64,000 nucleotides of DNA, taken from the NCBI RefSeq assembly GCF_003473295.1, contig NZ_QRMP01000003.1:1-64000 (forward strand), given 5' to 3'. The DNA is from Parabacteroides sp. AM08-6. Its GTDB lineage: Bacteria > Bacteroidota > Bacteroidia > Bacteroidales > Tannerellaceae. The position numbers and the translations under genes are program-made. The first letter of the stretch is position 1. Every line of letters starts with the position of its first letter. The notes under the pieces were generated by a model. The model was given only the letters and a program-made list of their open reading frames with translations, ran no database searches and was not told the origin of the DNA. This document shows positions 9,607 to 18,393 of the stretch, in pieces.

Positions 9607-10473
9607 ATGTTTGATCTTATATACATTTTTACATTTATCAACAGGAATACGGTCGAAGCCCTTTTCAAAAGCTTTCTGCTAAACCGTAGTATTAAACTGG
9701 GGGTTGTGGCTGTGGCACAGAATAATATCCGGATAGATACTGCACCTTATGAGTCGGAATATACCCGGATATGGGTAAAAACAGTAGCGGGGCAACTCAA
9801 CTCTTCGGAAGCACGGAACGTAGGTATCGAATATGTGTTACAGCACCATCTTACTTCTAAATTCATTCTATTTCCGGACGATGATTCTTCGTTCGATGCC
9901 TGCTTCTTCGAGAACTTCAATCGTGTAGCCAATCCACAATATTGCTATCTGACGGATGTTTACGAAACAGGGAGCAAAAGTTATTTTCAGCATATTAAAG
10001 TCAAACCCGAACAACAAATAGATAAATCCTTTTGGAACAACGTAGGAGCCGTTAACATGCTGGTCAATTACGAAACATTCCTGCGCGTAGGAATGTTTGA
10101 CGAAAACATGGGGGTAGCTGCCAAATACGGAGGCGGAGAAGACGGAGATTACTTTTTCCGAAGCTTATATGCCGGTGCTAAATATCAATATACCCCGCTT
10201 TTATATAGTTACCATCCATCCGGTAAAAACAAATATAAAAACATGTCTTACAAACAAATCTTGAAACGGTTCAGAAACTATGGAACAGGAGTAGAATACT
10301 TATTAATCAAGCATAAAATGTACAAATCCGCTTTTTACATTTGTTTCAAAGCACTACCGGCCACAGGTTTATACTTGTTTACTTTCAGGCCCAAACTGGC
10401 TTCTGTCTATTTCTACGCTTTTTGCATCCGGTTATATTCGCTTATTACATTTATATATTCTCACAAAACATGA
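9607..10473 (+). CDS. Family 2-like glycosyltransferase
   Basis: A 288-residue GT-A protein. It has a GT2-like opening (FDLIYIFTFINRNTVEALFKS), a SSEARNVGIEYVL segment corresponding to the donor pocket, the metal-site triad FPDDDSSFD near residue 97, and a GVAAKYGGGEDGDYFFR motif near 180 that matches the catalytic [ED]D region. It differs from classical GT2 proteins in lacking the usual VDD strand. A hydrophobic C terminus suggests membrane contact. The stop codon overlaps the next start (ATGA). Confidence 0.75.
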   Translation: MFDLIYIFTFINRNTVEALFKSFLLNRSIKLGVVAVAQNNIRIDTAPYESEYTRIWVKTVAGQLNSSEARNVGIEYVLQHHLTSKFILFPDDDSSFDACFFENFNRVANPQYCYLTDVYETGSKSYFQHIKVKPEQQIDKSFWNNVGAVNMLVNYETFLRVGMFDENMGVAAKYGGGEDGDYFFRSLYAGAKYQYTPLLYSYHPSGKNKYKNMSYKQILKRFRNYGTGVEYLLIKHKMYKSAFYICFKALPATGLYLFTFRPKLASVYFYAFCIRLYSLITFIYSHKT

Positions 10474-11288
10474 TAACTGCAAGCATTGTCACATACAAAA
10501 CAGACCGCCGGGAACTGGATACCGTGTTACGGTGTGCGGTCGAGAGTCTTATCGACAAAATTTATATCGTAGACAACTCCCCCACAGACGACTTGAAGGA
10601 TTTTGCTACCGTTTCATCCAAGATTACGTACATTCATAGTGTAGGAAACATCGGATACGGAGCCGCCCACAACATCGCAATCGAAAGAAGTATTACCGAT
10701 AACGCAGTTTACCATATTGTCCTCAATTCGGATATTGAATTCAAGGAAGAGGTGATTAAGAAGTTGGCCGACTATGCCGTTACCCATCCGGAAGTAGGCC
10801 AAATGATGCCCCGCGTCGTATACCCCGACGGAAAACTTCAGTATCTCTGTAAACTACTTCCTACACCTCTGGATTTGCTGGGCCGGCGTTTCATTCCCAT
10901 AAAAAGCCTTATCAGGAAACGCAATCAAAAATTCGAAATGCGGGCAAGCGGTTACAACCAAATCATGGAAGTCCCCTTTCTCAGCGGTTGTTTCATGTTC
11001 CTGCAAGTCCGTGCACTGAAAGAAGTCGGATTGTTTTCCTCCAGATATTGGATGTATTGCGAGGATATAGACCTCTGCCGGCGTATATCGGAAAAATATA
11101 AAACAATCTATTATCCGAATGTGACCATCATCCATGTCCACAAAAAGGAATCATTCAAAAATAAGAAACTGCTTCTACAACATATCAAGTCCGCCTTTGC
11201 CTATTTCAACCGCTGGGGTTGGATAATCGACCCTTACAGGCAAAAACGGAATAAACAGGCAGAGTCCCAATACAGACCGGATAGATGA
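10470..11288 (+). CDS. Family 2 glycosyltransferase, rhamnosyltransferase (WbbL)-like
   Basis: The ATG at 10470 is chosen because ITASIVTYKTDRRELDTVL is the exact family start and it overlaps the previous stop (ATGA). A longer upstream reading frame exists but lies inside the preceding gene. The protein has 272 residues with IYIVDNSPTDDL, the HSVGNIGYGAAHNIAI donor motif, LNSDIEF (DXD position), SGCFMFLQVRALKEVGLF and the YCEDIDLCRRI catalytic segment typical of WbbL-type rhamnosyltransferases. The actual sugar is not provable; no dTDP-rhamnose genes are present in the window. Confidence 0.85.
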   Translation: MITASIVTYKTDRRELDTVLRCAVESLIDKIYIVDNSPTDDLKDFATVSSKITYIHSVGNIGYGAAHNIAIERSITDNAVYHIVLNSDIEFKEEVIKKLADYAVTHPEVGQMMPRVVYPDGKLQYLCKLLPTPLDLLGRRFIPIKSLIRKRNQKFEMRASGYNQIMEVPFLSGCFMFLQVRALKEVGLFSSRYWMYCEDIDLCRRISEKYKTIYYPNVTIIHVHKKESFKNKKLLLQHIKSAFAYFNRWGWIIDPYRQKRNKQAESQYRPDR

Positions 11289-11371
11289 ACCCTTCCGGTT
11301 CTCATGTTTTAGACCCGACGAACAAAAACTATTCAGATTGGTTGTAATTAGATAAACAGGATAAAGTAAAT

Positions 11372-13741
11372 ATGCGAAAACTTTACAAATACATGCTTTG
11401 CCTCTTCCTTTTATCGGCTCCGGCGTTCATATGCGCCCAAATTCCCCAAGAGCTGATAGACAAGGCGAAAGCATCCGGCATGACCGATGCCCAAATACAA
11501 AAAGAATTATCCAAATATTCCGAACAAAAAGGGATTACCCAAACCAGTAAGGAACCTCAGGAAACTATCATTCCCGGACGTACGGAACTGTCCAGGCAGG
11601 TACTTCCCCCGATAGAAGAACAACGGGAAGAGAAGACCACCGAGGAACCTTTGGAGAAAATAGTGTTCGGACGTGAAATATTCTCGAACAAAAACTTGAC
11701 TTTTGAGCCGGACATCAACCTGCCAACTCCTAAAAATTATGTACTTTCGGCAGGAGACGAACTCTTGATAAATGTATGGGGAGACTCGGAATTAAACCTC
11801 AAACTTGTCGTTTCGCCTGACGGAACCATCCTAATACCCAATGTGGGCCCTGTATCCCTTAGCGGTTTGACCATCGAAGCGGCTGAAAACCGTATCCGGC
11901 AGGAATTAGGAAAAATCATGTCCACACTCGACGGAAACGACCCGAATACTTTTGTTTCCGTAGGTCTCGGACAAATACGCAGCATCAAAGTAAATATCGT
12001 AGGCGAAGCCGTTACCCCGGGAACTTATACACTTTCATCCCTGGCCTCCCTTTTCAATGCCTTGTACGCAGCCGGGGGAGTAAACGATATCGGCTCCTTG
12101 CGTAATATAAAAGTATACCGCGATAGTAAAGAAATTGCCAATCTGGATGTATACGACTACCTCCTGAACGGCAAATACGACACAAACATCCGACTCGAAG
12201 ATAATGACATGATTATCATCGGTCCTTATGAAGAATTGGTAACCGTCGACGGAAAAGTAAAGCGTAACCGTACCTTCGAACTTCGTAAAGGAGAGACATT
12301 GCAACAACTGTTGGACATGGCGGGTGGTTTCACCGGAGACGCTTATACGGAAGACATACGCATCAAACGCAAATCCGGTGACCGCTATCAAATAGCGACC
12401 GTCACAGAAGAACAATTCCCCACTTTTATCCTTCAGGATGGCGACTCGCTTATGGTAGATTCCGTCATTCCTTTCTACGACAACCGCCTCATCATTAGCG
12501 GAGCCGTATGGAGACCGGGGGAATACGAACTCAGCCCATCGGTACATACCGTCAAACAACTGGTAAAACAGGCTTCCGGACTAAAAGGGGACGAATTTAC
12601 CGGACGAGCGCAAATCACCCGTCTGAACCCGGACTTTACAACAACCGTTATCGCCGTCAACTTAGTGGATATTTTGAATGGAAAAGCTCCCGACATTAAA
12701 TTACAGAAAGAAGACCGGCTCCATATCCCCTCACTTTTCGATTTGCATAAGCCTTACACCATCCGGGTAAGCGGGGCTATCAATGTATCCGATACGGTCA
12801 TGCCTTTCCACAAAAACATGACTGTGGAAGACGCAGTAATCCAAGCCGGAGGTTTGAGTGAAGCAGCTGCCACAGTCAACGTTGAAGTAGCCCGCCGCCT
12901 GAGAAATCCGGTAGCGGAAACAAGCAGTAACCAAATGGCAAAAATATATAATCTCACTCTCAGCAACGGATTACAGGTCAGAACAAACGATACCCTCTTC
13001 ACTCTTGAGCCTTTCGATGAAGTATTTGTCCGTTTCTCTCCCGGTTACCAAGTGCAACAGGTAGTGCAAGTAAACGGTGAAATCACCTTTGCCGGCGACT
13101 ACGCACTCAAGAAAAAGAATACCCGTTTAAGTGAAATCATCACCCAATCCGGCGGAGTAACCCCCGACGCTTATGTGAAAGGGGCTAGTCTGAAACGCAA
13201 ACTCACACAGGACGAAATCCGGCAAATCGAAACGCTTATTCAGCTAAGTGCCAATAAACAAAGCCGGGATTCCATCAATATCAACTTAGAGAATATTAAA
13301 GACTATTCCGTAGGTATAGACCTACCAAAAGCATTGGCACATCCGGGGAGTACAGACGATTTGGTTCTCCGTGACGGTGACATCCTGTACATTCCTCAAC
13401 AACAAAGTACGGTTAAAATTAGCGGTTCTGTTGTTTATCCGAATAGTATCACATATACAAAAAACATGACAGTAGCCGATTGCCTCTCAGGAGCCGGCGG
13501 TTACAATGACATTGCCCGCAAATATCCCATTGTTATTTATATGAATGGGAAAGTGGCAACCACCCGCCGGACGGGTATTTTCTTCAAACAATATCCAAAA
13601 GTGGAACCAGGGTGCGAAATTATCGTACCAGCCAAAACACGGCGCGACCGCGGAGCTTCATTTGCAGAGATATTAAGTGCCAGCAGCTCTGTTACTTCAA
13701 TGGCTGCCATGATTACTTCCATGATAAATACGTTCAAATAA
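11372..13741 (+). CDS. Polysaccharide export outer-membrane protein with SLBB repeats (Wza-like)
   Basis: A 789-residue exported protein. It has a signal peptide (KYMLCLFLLSAPAFICAQ, cleaved near residue 22), then a Poly_export domain containing NYVLSAGDELLINVWGDSE and SPDGTILIPNVGPVSLSGL, followed by several soluble-ligand-binding beta-grasp (SLBB) repeats seen as recurring VxVxGEVxxPGxYxL-type units (near 230, 370, 460, 570 and 680). It is longer than E. coli Wza, as is common in Bacteroidetes. The C terminus has a hydrophobic stretch. It should form the outer-membrane or periplasmic part of the export channel, with the Wzz-like protein as partner. The stop overlaps the next start (TAATG). 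Confidence 0.92.
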   Translation: MRKLYKYMLCLFLLSAPAFICAQIPQELIDKAKASGMTDAQIQKELSKYSEQKGITQTSKEPQETIIPGRTELSRQVLPPIEEQREEKTTEEPLEKIVFGREIFSNKNLTFEPDINLPTPKNYVLSAGDELLINVWGDSELNLKLVVSPDGTILIPNVGPVSLSGLTIEAAENRIRQELGKIMSTLDGNDPNTFVSVGLGQIRSIKVNIVGEAVTPGTYTLSSLASLFNALYAAGGVNDIGSLRNIKVYRDSKEIANLDVYDYLLNGKYDTNIRLEDNDMIIIGPYEELVTVDGKVKRNRTFELRKGETLQQLLDMAGGFTGDAYTEDIRIKRKSGDRYQIATVTEEQFPTFILQDGDSLMVDSVIPFYDNRLIISGAVWRPGEYELSPSVHTVKQLVKQASGLKGDEFTGRAQITRLNPDFTTTVIAVNLVDILNGKAPDIKLQKEDRLHIPSLFDLHKPYTIRVSGAINVSDTVMPFHKNMTVEDAVIQAGGLSEAAATVNVEVARRLRNPVAETSSNQMAKIYNLTLSNGLQVRTNDTLFTLEPFDEVFVRFSPGYQVQQVVQVNGEITFAGDYALKKKNTRLSEIITQSGGVTPDAYVKGASLKRKLTQDEIRQIETLIQLSANKQSRDSININLENIKDYSVGIDLPKALAHPGSTDDLVLRDGDILYIPQQQSTVKISGSVVYPNSITYTKNMTVADCLSGAGGYNDIARKYPIVIYMNGKVATTRRTGIFFKQYPKVEPGCEIIVPAKTRRDRGASFAEILSASSSVTSMAAMITSMINTFK

Positions 13742-14817
13742 TGGATGCCAGCAATCACCAGCCTGCAAACAATCGGGAAATCGACATTATCGAACTCATC
13801 CGGTATCTGTGGATAAAACGGAAATTATATATTAAATGGGGCACAATTGCTGTCGTGGCAGGACTAATCATCGGTTTCAGCCTGCCCAAAGAATACACGA
13901 CAACAGTTACACTGGCTCCCGAGGCAACAGAAAGTTCCAATAAGATGAACAGTCTGGGAGGACTGGCTGCCATGGCCGGCATAGACCTTAACAACGTAAC
14001 CAGTCAGGATGCCCTATCTCCCACCCTCTACCCGGATATCGTACACAGTACACCGTTCCTGCTTGAATTATTCCCTGAGGAGGTAACAAACAAGCACAAA
14101 ACACAGACCTATACATTATTCGAATACATGCTAAAGCACCAGAAAACTGCTTGGTGGAACTACATCTTAAAAGCCCCCTCCCGGCTTATCAGTACCGTCT
14201 ATACCTTTTTTTCGGGAAAAGAGGAAGAGGAAAGCAAGTCCATAGACCCTTTTCATCTGACAAAAGAACAAGAAGATGTATTGAAAGGACTCCGTATGCG
14301 CATCGCTGTGGCGGTGGATAAAAAAACACAGGTCATCACCGTAAGCGTACAAATGCAGAATCCGTTCATCTCCGCCCAAGTAACCCGTAATCTCGTCTCC
14401 AAACTTCAAACCTATATCACCCGATACCGTACCCAAAAAGCCAAACAAGACCTGGATTTTACCGATAAAGTGCTCCGCGAAGCGCAAGCCGCCTACTATA
14501 AGGCACAAAAAGCCTATGCAGCTTTCGAAGACGGGAATAAAAACATCATCTCTTCCAGCTATCGCACCGAACAAGAGCGGCTCCGTAACGAAATGACGCT
14601 GACTTTCAACGTCTATAACACATTGGCGCAAAAACTGGAACAAGATAAACTACGCGTACAAGAACAAACGCCGGTTTACACAATCATAGAACCGGCCACA
14701 GTTCCGCTGAGAACATCCTCCCCCCGTAAAATCACTATTCTGTTCGGTACAGTTCTTTTTTCAATCCTTTGTGTAACCGGATACTTGGTAATTAAGCAAC
14801 TGGTAACCACTCTTTAG
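13741..14817 (+). CDS. Wzz-type chain-length determinant / co-polymerase
   Basis: The start at 13741 overlaps the upstream stop by one base, and the product then begins MDASNHQPANNREIDIIELI, the proper N terminus of Wzz-domain proteins; longer frames extend into the preceding gene. 358 residues: one membrane helix near 35-53 (WGTIAVVAGLIIGF), a large periplasmic coiled-coil region, the proline-containing PATVPLRTSSPRK before the second helix (ILFGTVLFSILCVTGYLVI). No tyrosine-kinase domain is attached, so it is not a full Wzc. It closes the operon. Confidence 0.92.
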   Translation: MDASNHQPANNREIDIIELIRYLWIKRKLYIKWGTIAVVAGLIIGFSLPKEYTTTVTLAPEATESSNKMNSLGGLAAMAGIDLNNVTSQDALSPTLYPDIVHSTPFLLELFPEEVTNKHKTQTYTLFEYMLKHQKTAWWNYILKAPSRLISTVYTFFSGKEEEESKSIDPFHLTKEQEDVLKGLRMRIAVAVDKKTQVITVSVQMQNPFISAQVTRNLVSKLQTYITRYRTQKAKQDLDFTDKVLREAQAAYYKAQKAYAAFEDGNKNIISSSYRTEQERLRNEMTLTFNVYNTLAQKLEQDKLRVQEQTPVYTIIEPATVPLRTSSPRKITILFGTVLFSILCVTGYLVIKQLVTTL

Positions 14818-14888
14818 CTCCCTTCCTTTACCTCCTGCAAAAGTATCTTAACTTTCACTATAGTTATGCGGTTCCTACATTAAAGGTA

Positions 14889-16913
14889 TTATAAGTCAGC
14901 ATTCCATGTCTGAATATATTGCAGTAATTCTTCACGCGTCATACTACAAACTTTCAAAAACTCACGACGGTTCTTTAATTCAATCTCTTGATTACCAAAC
15001 CAAGAATTTTCTTTTCGGGGATGATAAAGATGAAACAAAGAACCTTTTGCTCTATAAACGGGTAAACCTAATATTTCCATACGTTTTATTCGTTCTGTAT
15101 CTTCTGGTCCCCAACCATAAAAATGCTCATTTTCACCTCCAGCCTGTTGATATAACTGTTTGTTTACTAAAAAAGCCCCCCCCACCGAATGGGGACCATG
15201 TGGTAAATACAGATTTTTCTTTTCTGCTTCCAGTTGTTTGTAAGACTTATTTTGGACAAATAGTTCACTCCTTTTTGATGTTAACATATAAAAGTGTCCA
15301 TCATACGGATAGCTCATAACAGCTTTTCCTTTCTTTATTTCCCTTATTGCATCCTGTATCTGTATTTCAGGAATCATCACATCTGCATCCCAAATTCCAA
15401 CAACAGAACCACTTGCTTCCTGCAACAAACGATTCAAATATTTAGTCCGGTGAAATACCGGATCAGAATCCTTTATGAAACTATATACTACATTATGGTA
15501 ATTTCTTTTCAACCGATATCGGGGTTCGTTATCTCCTTCCATGATACGAATTTCTGCATGTTCGATTGTAACCAAAGTATCCAGTAACAAATCCAGATTT
15601 CGTTCTCTTTCTGGAGAATCCAATCTTATCGGAATAATAAATGTTACAATCTGATTTTTAATAGAATATAATAACCTCAAAATCTCTGCAGTCTTTACTT
15701 GAGATATTTTCATTTGATGAAAAGCTTCAACTTCAGTTATTATCCGATTATCTCTTTCCATTCCTTTATGAAGACCTCTCTGTAGGCAATCTAACATAGA
15801 AACAGCGTGCTGACAAAACACGATACGTTTGATTGAATTTTCAGAGTAATTAGGTGAGAGTATACGAAGGTGAAAATAATGTAGCCAGCCATACCAGTCT
15901 ATTTCTGCTTCATCTTTCAAATTAACCAGAGCACAAAATAAAGCCCAATCTATTTCTGATAAAACTTCGTCTTCATTGCCTTCAACAATTCCATTCCTTA
16001 ATAAATAGATAAGGCCACACCCGACTCCTAACAATCCTTTTTTCAAACAAAGTGGCATTTCGATGGAAATCTTACCGAGAATTTTATCTAATAAATTATC
16101 GGCTTGTTGTTCAACTTCTTGATCACAAATATAAGCCGCATAAGTATAATAAGCTATCACCCTTCCCATCTCCGGATATGAAACATCAGGTTCTCGTATC
16201 ATAGTAGATGATTTTTTCTTATATTTATTAATAAAGGATAATTGGTATTGTATCCGGATATCATCAACAAAACAAGATTGTTTTTCACAATGTAATGCTG
16301 ATATTTGTGTAGGATGCCTATGGTAATGAATTAATGTATCTGGAAGATTTTCTATTTTACCTTGTAATGCCAACCGGCAAGACAAATCGTAATCTGAAGC
16401 ACTAAAATATGCTTCATTATAACCACCTAATAGACATAACGCATCTTTTCTAATCATTAAAGATGAATGTATCAAACAAGAATGCCGCAGCAATGTTAAT
16501 TGGATGTCTTTATAAGTTTTAGGTCCACATTTTTTTTGTTTGGAAAGCTGATAGATACAGTCAGAACCGACAGCTAAAAGCTCTGGATACCGATTTAAAT
16601 ACTCATATTGCTTCTCTAACCGATCCAAAGTCGCGATATCATCTGCATCCATTATAGCAATATATTTCCCTTTGGCTAGTTGAAATCCTTTATTTCGTGA
16701 ATAGTAATTCCCTTGGTTTCGGTCATTTTTGCAATATACGATTCGACCATCCTGATAAGAATTTATAATTACTGCTATTGCATCATCAGAGGCATCATCA
16801 ACTATTATAAATTCAAAATCTGTAAAAGTTTGTTGTAAAATACTGGTTATAGCATTATTCACAAACTCCACCATATTGTAAACAGGCATTATTACAGAAA
16901 CTTCTATCGGCAT
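14889..16913 (-). CDS. GT2 / LanC-like / GT2 three-part fusion protein
   Basis: 674 residues with three visible parts. Residues 1 to about 240 are a GT2 glycosyltransferase (VSVIMPVYNMVEFVNNAI, IIVDDASDD, AIMDADDIATLDRL). About 245-410 contains a LanC-like segment, KGLLGVGCGLIYLLRNGIV near 290-305, strikingly like the motif in the stand-alone LanC-like protein at 21715-22599. About 420-674 is a second transferase of the GT2/galactosyltransferase type (FIIPIRLDSPERERNLDLLL, GIWDADVMIP, VGGAFLVNKQLYQQAGGENE, FYGWGPEDTERIKR). No Zn-ligand CHG motif is present, so the middle is not a proven cyclase. Last gene of the peptide operon. It probably glycosylates the modified peptide or a carrier; the LanC-like part may bind the peptide. 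Confidence 0.75.
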   Translation of the reverse strand: MPIEVSVIMPVYNMVEFVNNAITSILQQTFTDFEFIIVDDASDDAIAVIINSYQDGRIVYCKNDRNQGNYYSRNKGFQLAKGKYIAIMDADDIATLDRLEKQYEYLNRYPELLAVGSDCIYQLSKQKKCGPKTYKDIQLTLLRHSCLIHSSLMIRKDALCLLGGYNEAYFSASDYDLSCRLALQGKIENLPDTLIHYHRHPTQISALHCEKQSCFVDDIRIQYQLSFINKYKKKSSTMIREPDVSYPEMGRVIAYYTYAAYICDQEVEQQADNLLDKILGKISIEMPLCLKKGLLGVGCGLIYLLRNGIVEGNEDEVLSEIDWALFCALVNLKDEAEIDWYGWLHYFHLRILSPNYSENSIKRIVFCQHAVSMLDCLQRGLHKGMERDNRIITEVEAFHQMKISQVKTAEILRLLYSIKNQIVTFIIPIRLDSPERERNLDLLLDTLVTIEHAEIRIMEGDNEPRYRLKRNYHNVVYSFIKDSDPVFHRTKYLNRLLQEASGSVVGIWDADVMIPEIQIQDAIREIKKGKAVMSYPYDGHFYMLTSKRSELFVQNKSYKQLEAEKKNLYLPHGPHSVGGAFLVNKQLYQQAGGENEHFYGWGPEDTERIKRMEILGLPVYRAKGSLFHLYHPRKENSWFGNQEIELKNRREFLKVCSMTREELLQYIQTWNADL

Positions 16914-16949
16914 AGATTTATATTATTACTAATTGAAACACTTACATAT

Positions 16950-18380
16950 TTATAACGAAATTACCGGAAGATTCCAACCTGTACGATAATTATGTTTAAT
17001 CAATTCGGTCGCAAATTCTTTGGCATTAATAGGGTCTGACATTTTCGAATCAAGTGAAGGATGACCTGCCTTGACTATAAAGCGATTTGAAATCATCAAT
17101 CTGATTCTTTCATTATCGTCAATATTGGTAAATTTCATGTTACTACCATCCCATTGCAATATTTTATTCAGAGATTGCAATCGAACAGCCAATATACCCA
17201 TCATAATCATTTCGTTGAATGGACCTGCTTCCGAGAAATCAGACTTCGTTTTCACACGATTTTCAGGATTTTCTTTACATGCCCGTATCCAATCCTGTTC
17301 ATGACCACCATTCATTGCATTATCCACACGACGAATGGTTTTGGGAACATTAGGTACACGTCCGGAGAGCAACCAAGGATTGAGTCCGTAAGAACCACAA
17401 AGCAATGTATCTTTTGTTCCATGAAAAATTGTCAAACCTCCGACTAATCCCATTAGCTGACGTCCCTGTGGAAATCCAGTCGGGCGCTCGGGCATAAAAC
17501 CACCATCATACCAATGAATTTCTACTTCCGGGAAATTCACCTTGGGCATCCTTTCCCTAGCCGGATAAACAAATTTTACATACTCAGACTGTGGAGCACA
17601 ATCGATAAACAGAGGAGAAGAGGACGCTTCTACTGAAACGGGATAACCCAATTTAAGCGACTTGAAGACAGGATGTAATACATGAGAACCCATATCGCCC
17701 AAAGCTCCGGTTCCGAAATCCCACCAGCCACGCCAGTTCCAAGGATGATAAATAGAATTGAAAGGCCTCATTTTTGCAGGCCCGATAAATAAGTCCCAAT
17801 CCAGAGTTGAGGGGATTTTGTGTATTCTGGAAGGTGTTTCTAGCCCTTGTGGCCACATAGGACGGTTAGTCGCAGCTTCCACTTTCTTTACTTCTCCGAT
17901 TTCACCATTCCAAATCCATTCGCATATCAAATCAATACCTTTGTCAGAGGCCCCTTGATTTCCCATCTGTGTGGCAACATTATATTCTACAGCTAGTTTG
18001 GTGAGTAATCTTGACTCATAAACTGAATGAGTTAGTGGTTTTTGAACATACACATGTTTACCCAATGTTATAGCAGTAGCAGCAATAATAGCATGGGTAT
18101 GATCTGGCGTTGCCACAATAACCGCATCAATATTCTGATTTATCTCATCGAACATCCTTCGAAAATCCTTATATTTTTTTGCTCGTGGAAAACAGCTCAA
18201 TACCGGTTTTGAATACTTCCAATCTACATCGCAAAGAGCAACAATATTTTCTGTTTCAAAAACATGCTGAATATTCGTAATTCCCATACCACCAATGCCC
18301 ACGACAGCAATATTCAGTTTGTCTGACGGAGCAGTATATCCATGGCTTTTACCTAAAATAGAGTTTGGTGCAATCTGCAT
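16950..18380 (-). CDS. Gfo/Idh/MocA-family oxidoreductase without signal peptide
   Basis: 476 residues. The NAD(P)-binding Rossmann motif is NIAVVGIGGMGITNI; YVQKPLTHSVYESRLL is the conserved EKP-like catalytic-lysine region with E replaced by Q; GDMGSHVLHPVF carries the family GxxxxH. Most close Bacteroidetes relatives are exported with a Tat-type N terminus ending in IAPNxxxGK; here the protein starts directly at MQIAPNSILGKSHGYTAPSD, i.e. at the remnant of such a signal. It is therefore predicted to be cytoplasmic. Families of this kind oxidise or reduce sugars (often the 3-position of glycosides) and co-occur with ThuA, which is fused to the glycosyltransferase immediately upstream. Role in peptide-sugar tailoring is inferred. 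Confidence 0.8.
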   Translation of the reverse strand: MQIAPNSILGKSHGYTAPSDKLNIAVVGIGGMGITNIQHVFETENIVALCDVDWKYSKPVLSCFPRAKKYKDFRRMFDEINQNIDAVIVATPDHTHAIIAATAITLGKHVYVQKPLTHSVYESRLLTKLAVEYNVATQMGNQGASDKGIDLICEWIWNGEIGEVKKVEAATNRPMWPQGLETPSRIHKIPSTLDWDLFIGPAKMRPFNSIYHPWNWRGWWDFGTGALGDMGSHVLHPVFKSLKLGYPVSVEASSSPLFIDCAPQSEYVKFVYPARERMPKVNFPEVEIHWYDGGFMPERPTGFPQGRQLMGLVGGLTIFHGTKDTLLCGSYGLNPWLLSGRVPNVPKTIRRVDNAMNGGHEQDWIRACKENPENRVKTKSDFSEAGPFNEMIMMGILAVRLQSLNKILQWDGSNMKFTNIDDNERIRLMISNRFIVKAGHPSLDSKMSDPINAKEFATELIKHNYRTGWNLPVISL

Positions 18381-18393
18381 GTTACATTATTTA

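Noticed and set aside
10341..10469. Longer start for the WbbL-like glycosyltransferase
   Set aside because: It lies in the preceding gene; the ATGA-overlapping start matches the family.
12035..12559. Long antisense reading frame in the export gene (174 codons)
   Set aside because: It mirrors the codon pattern of the real gene and has no family features. The same applies to other antisense frames, such as those opposite serS and prmA.
13612..13740. Longer Wzz start inside the export gene
   Set aside because: The ATG at 13741 is coupled to the stop of the export gene and gives the standard family N terminus.
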